Origin: CAYFPO01 sp964345035
Lineage (GTDB): Bacteria; Fidelibacterota; Marinisomatia; SCGC-AAA003-L08; GCA-002704045
Reading direction: 5' to 3'
NCBI GenBank assembly: GCA_964345035.1
Contig: CAYFPO010000007.1
Span: 1-64,000, forward strand
DNA length: 64,000 bases
The notes beneath the pieces were generated by a model. It was not told where the DNA came from and did no database searches. It saw only the letters and a program-made list of their open reading frames with translations. The translations under genes were made by a program, and so were the position numbers. Below, in pieces: positions 62,375 through 64,000 of the stretch (the stretch's first letter is position 1; the number at the start of each line of letters is the position of its first letter).

Positions 62375-63961
62375 TCAATTAGGAATGGGGAAGAGTTCAT
62401 CGCCGGATATGATGGACCCTCTTGCATCCTTGTAAACAATATGGTTACGCTGAAATTGGGTAGGAGATGTTAATCCTGCTGCAGCTGCCAAAGAATTAAG
62501 CCCATTACGGAGTGTGATGATATAGTTCATAACTCTGTATTTTTTCTCATCAACGACCAATGCTTTCTGTAATTCTTTGTCTGTTGTAGCAACTCCAACC
62601 GGGCAATCATTTGTATGGCATTTAAGTGCCTGAATACAACCTACGGAAATCATCATACCTCTTGCAATATTAATGCAGTCAGCACCAAGGCTTAGTGCAA
62701 TGGCAATCCGGTCAGGTGAAAATAATTTTCCGGATGCAAAAATCTTGATTTTGTCCCGCAATCCAAATTTTCTGAGTGCATCATCCAACACAACAATCCC
62801 TGATTTCACTGGTAAACCCATTGTATCCGCCATTTCCTGATATGTTGCACCGGAACCTCCTTCTCCGCCATCAACAGTGATCCAATCCGGTCCTTTACCT
62901 GAATCTGCGATATACTTCAGCAATTCTTCCGGTGAACTGGAAGAACCCATGACCAGCTTTAATCCCACAGGTTTGCCTCCTTCTGATTTCATTCTGTCAA
63001 CCCAATCAATTAATCCCGGAATGTCATCAAAAACCGTGAATCTGTTAGGACTATCTATATTCTGTCCAACTGTAACACCCCGAATGGCAGCGATAGATTC
63101 TGAAACTTTAGACCCTTCAACATGACCGCCGCGGATTTTTGCACCCTGATGAAGTTTAAGTTCAAATCCTTTAACGAGTGGATTTTCTGCTTTATCACTG
63201 AATTTATCCCAGCACCATTCACCTTCCGGATTTCGTACACCGAACATACCAGGCCCGATCTGCATCATGATATCCGTATTACTCTGTTGATGACATTCTG
63301 CAAGTCCGCCTTCTCCAGTGTGCACCCAGGAACCGGTTGCCAGTCCGATCCCCTCAGATATTGCAGATATTGCATTTTCACCCAACGCACCATAACTCAT
63401 TGCGCTCATGCCTACCAGACCTTTAATTTCCCAAGGATTAGAGACAGCGCCATGGCCGAGTTTGATTGTATTATTATCTGTTAAGAGCCATGGACATACA
63501 TCTACTTTTTCAATGGACTCTTTTCGGCGAAAAATTCCTTCTTGTTCTATTTTATACCGTTTGGTGTTAATCTTTGGTTTCAGTACCACTTCCATATCCT
63601 CAGTAAGTGTGGTCATTAGTGCATTTCTGAGATACCAGCCCGGTTCTTCAAAATTGCGTTTAGATCCATAGGATATCAATGTTTTCAGATATTTCCCTGA
63701 AATGACAATATTGGTGTAATCATTACGTGAAAATGGTTTTCCTGCATGATCAGGATTAAACATATACTGGCGGAGTTCTGGTCCGATATGTTCAAAAATA
63801 TACCGAAGCCGACCCAATATGGGGTAGTTTCTAAGGACCGAATGTTGTTTTTGCTGCCGGTCATAAAAGTATAAGTAGAAAGCAATGACCAATGGTGTCA
63901 ATATCATTATTGTAGTAACAACAAAAATGAAAATGATTAATAATGTAGTTATTGTATTCAA
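62375..63961 (-). CDS. FMN-binding glutamate synthase family protein (GltB-like)
   Basis: 528 residues with a TTG start and an N-terminal membrane helix (LLIIFIFVVTTIMILTPLVIAFYLYF). The FMN barrel of the glutamate synthase large subunit follows: SAMSYGALGENAISAI, HTGEGGLAECHQQ, GQNIDSPNRF, TVDGGEGGSGATYQEM and LGADCINIARGMM. The Fe-S cysteines are in CIQALKCHTNDCPVGVAT. The amidotransferase and C-terminal GXGXG domains are absent, as in the short archaeal-type form. The partner and reaction are not shown by context. Confidence 0.85.
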   Translation of the reverse strand: MNTITTLLIIFIFVVTTIMILTPLVIAFYLYFYDRQQKQHSVLRNYPILGRLRYIFEHIGPELRQYMFNPDHAGKPFSRNDYTNIVISGKYLKTLISYGSKRNFEEPGWYLRNALMTTLTEDMEVVLKPKINTKRYKIEQEGIFRRKESIEKVDVCPWLLTDNNTIKLGHGAVSNPWEIKGLVGMSAMSYGALGENAISAISEGIGLATGSWVHTGEGGLAECHQQSNTDIMMQIGPGMFGVRNPEGEWCWDKFSDKAENPLVKGFELKLHQGAKIRGGHVEGSKVSESIAAIRGVTVGQNIDSPNRFTVFDDIPGLIDWVDRMKSEGGKPVGLKLVMGSSSSPEELLKYIADSGKGPDWITVDGGEGGSGATYQEMADTMGLPVKSGIVVLDDALRKFGLRDKIKIFASGKLFSPDRIAIALSLGADCINIARGMMISVGCIQALKCHTNDCPVGVATTDKELQKALVVDEKKYRVMNYIITLRNGLNSLAAAAGLTSPTQFQRNHIVYKDARGSIISGDELFPIPN

Positions 63962-64000
63962 ATGATTAATTCCTGATTAAAGTTTTATTTACGGCTTTTT

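Overview
The window looks like a stretch of chromosome from an AT-rich Gram-negative bacterium of the FCB superphylum, most likely Candidatus Neomarinimicrobiota (Marinimicrobia/SAR406) or a close relative. This rests on several secreted proteins ending in NYPNPFNP-type type IX secretion (T9SS) sorting domains, a PorZ-like propeller protein, choice-of-anchor/LVIVD and dockerin/cohesin modules, frequent TTG and GTG starts, and otherwise standard bacterial housekeeping genes. The taxonomic call is inference; no rRNA gene is present. No phage, insertion sequence or CRISPR array was seen.

Layout. 1-12.3 kb is one long + strand run: lysine 6-aminotransferase, rsmI, tmk, a Ctp-type protease, tRNA-Val, then the translation cluster thrS-infC-rpmI-rplT-pheS-pheT, zapA, folD and tRNA-Arg(CCG). 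infC appears to start at an AUA codon inside the end of thrS. Just after tRNA-Arg lies a 164-bp tandem repeat built from pieces of that tRNA. 12.8-14.3 kb holds a PomAB-like stator pair. 14.6-19.2 kb has an AprA/PKS-type methyltransferase divergent from a 952-residue repeat protein, followed by hisC. 20.5-28.6 kb carries a secreted dockerin protein, the riboflavin operon ribD-ribE-ribBA-ribH and a PorZ-like protein. 28.6-31.5 kb (- strand) is an OPT transporter with adenosine deaminase.

31.6-33 kb is an ECF sigma module. 33.2-36.9 kb has folB-folK-deoxynucleoside kinase, a small membrane protein, a zinc-type oxidoreductase, a small barrel protein and a decayed T9SS cargo remnant. 36.9-45.3 kb has a HIT protein, smc, comF, pgk-tpiA-secG, tRNA-Leu(GAG) and a TPR protein, closed by a clear terminator. 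45.3-52 kb runs HAD phosphatase-acpS-nnr-VanZ-recN-murA and then a monocistronic cohesin/T9SS protein. 52.1-55.9 kb is trkA-trkH and a YhaM-like nuclease.

55.9-59.5 kb is the most interesting block. A DUF6580 membrane protein and an outer-membrane barrel gene converge on a BtuG-like beta-propeller gene. The propeller gene carries a T9SS tag and is controlled by a cobalamin riboswitch with a terminator, which suggests a vitamin B12 capture module. The last part has trxA-trxB, a class I amidotransferase overlapping an ABC ATPase, and a membrane-anchored GltB-like glutamate synthase family protein on the - strand.
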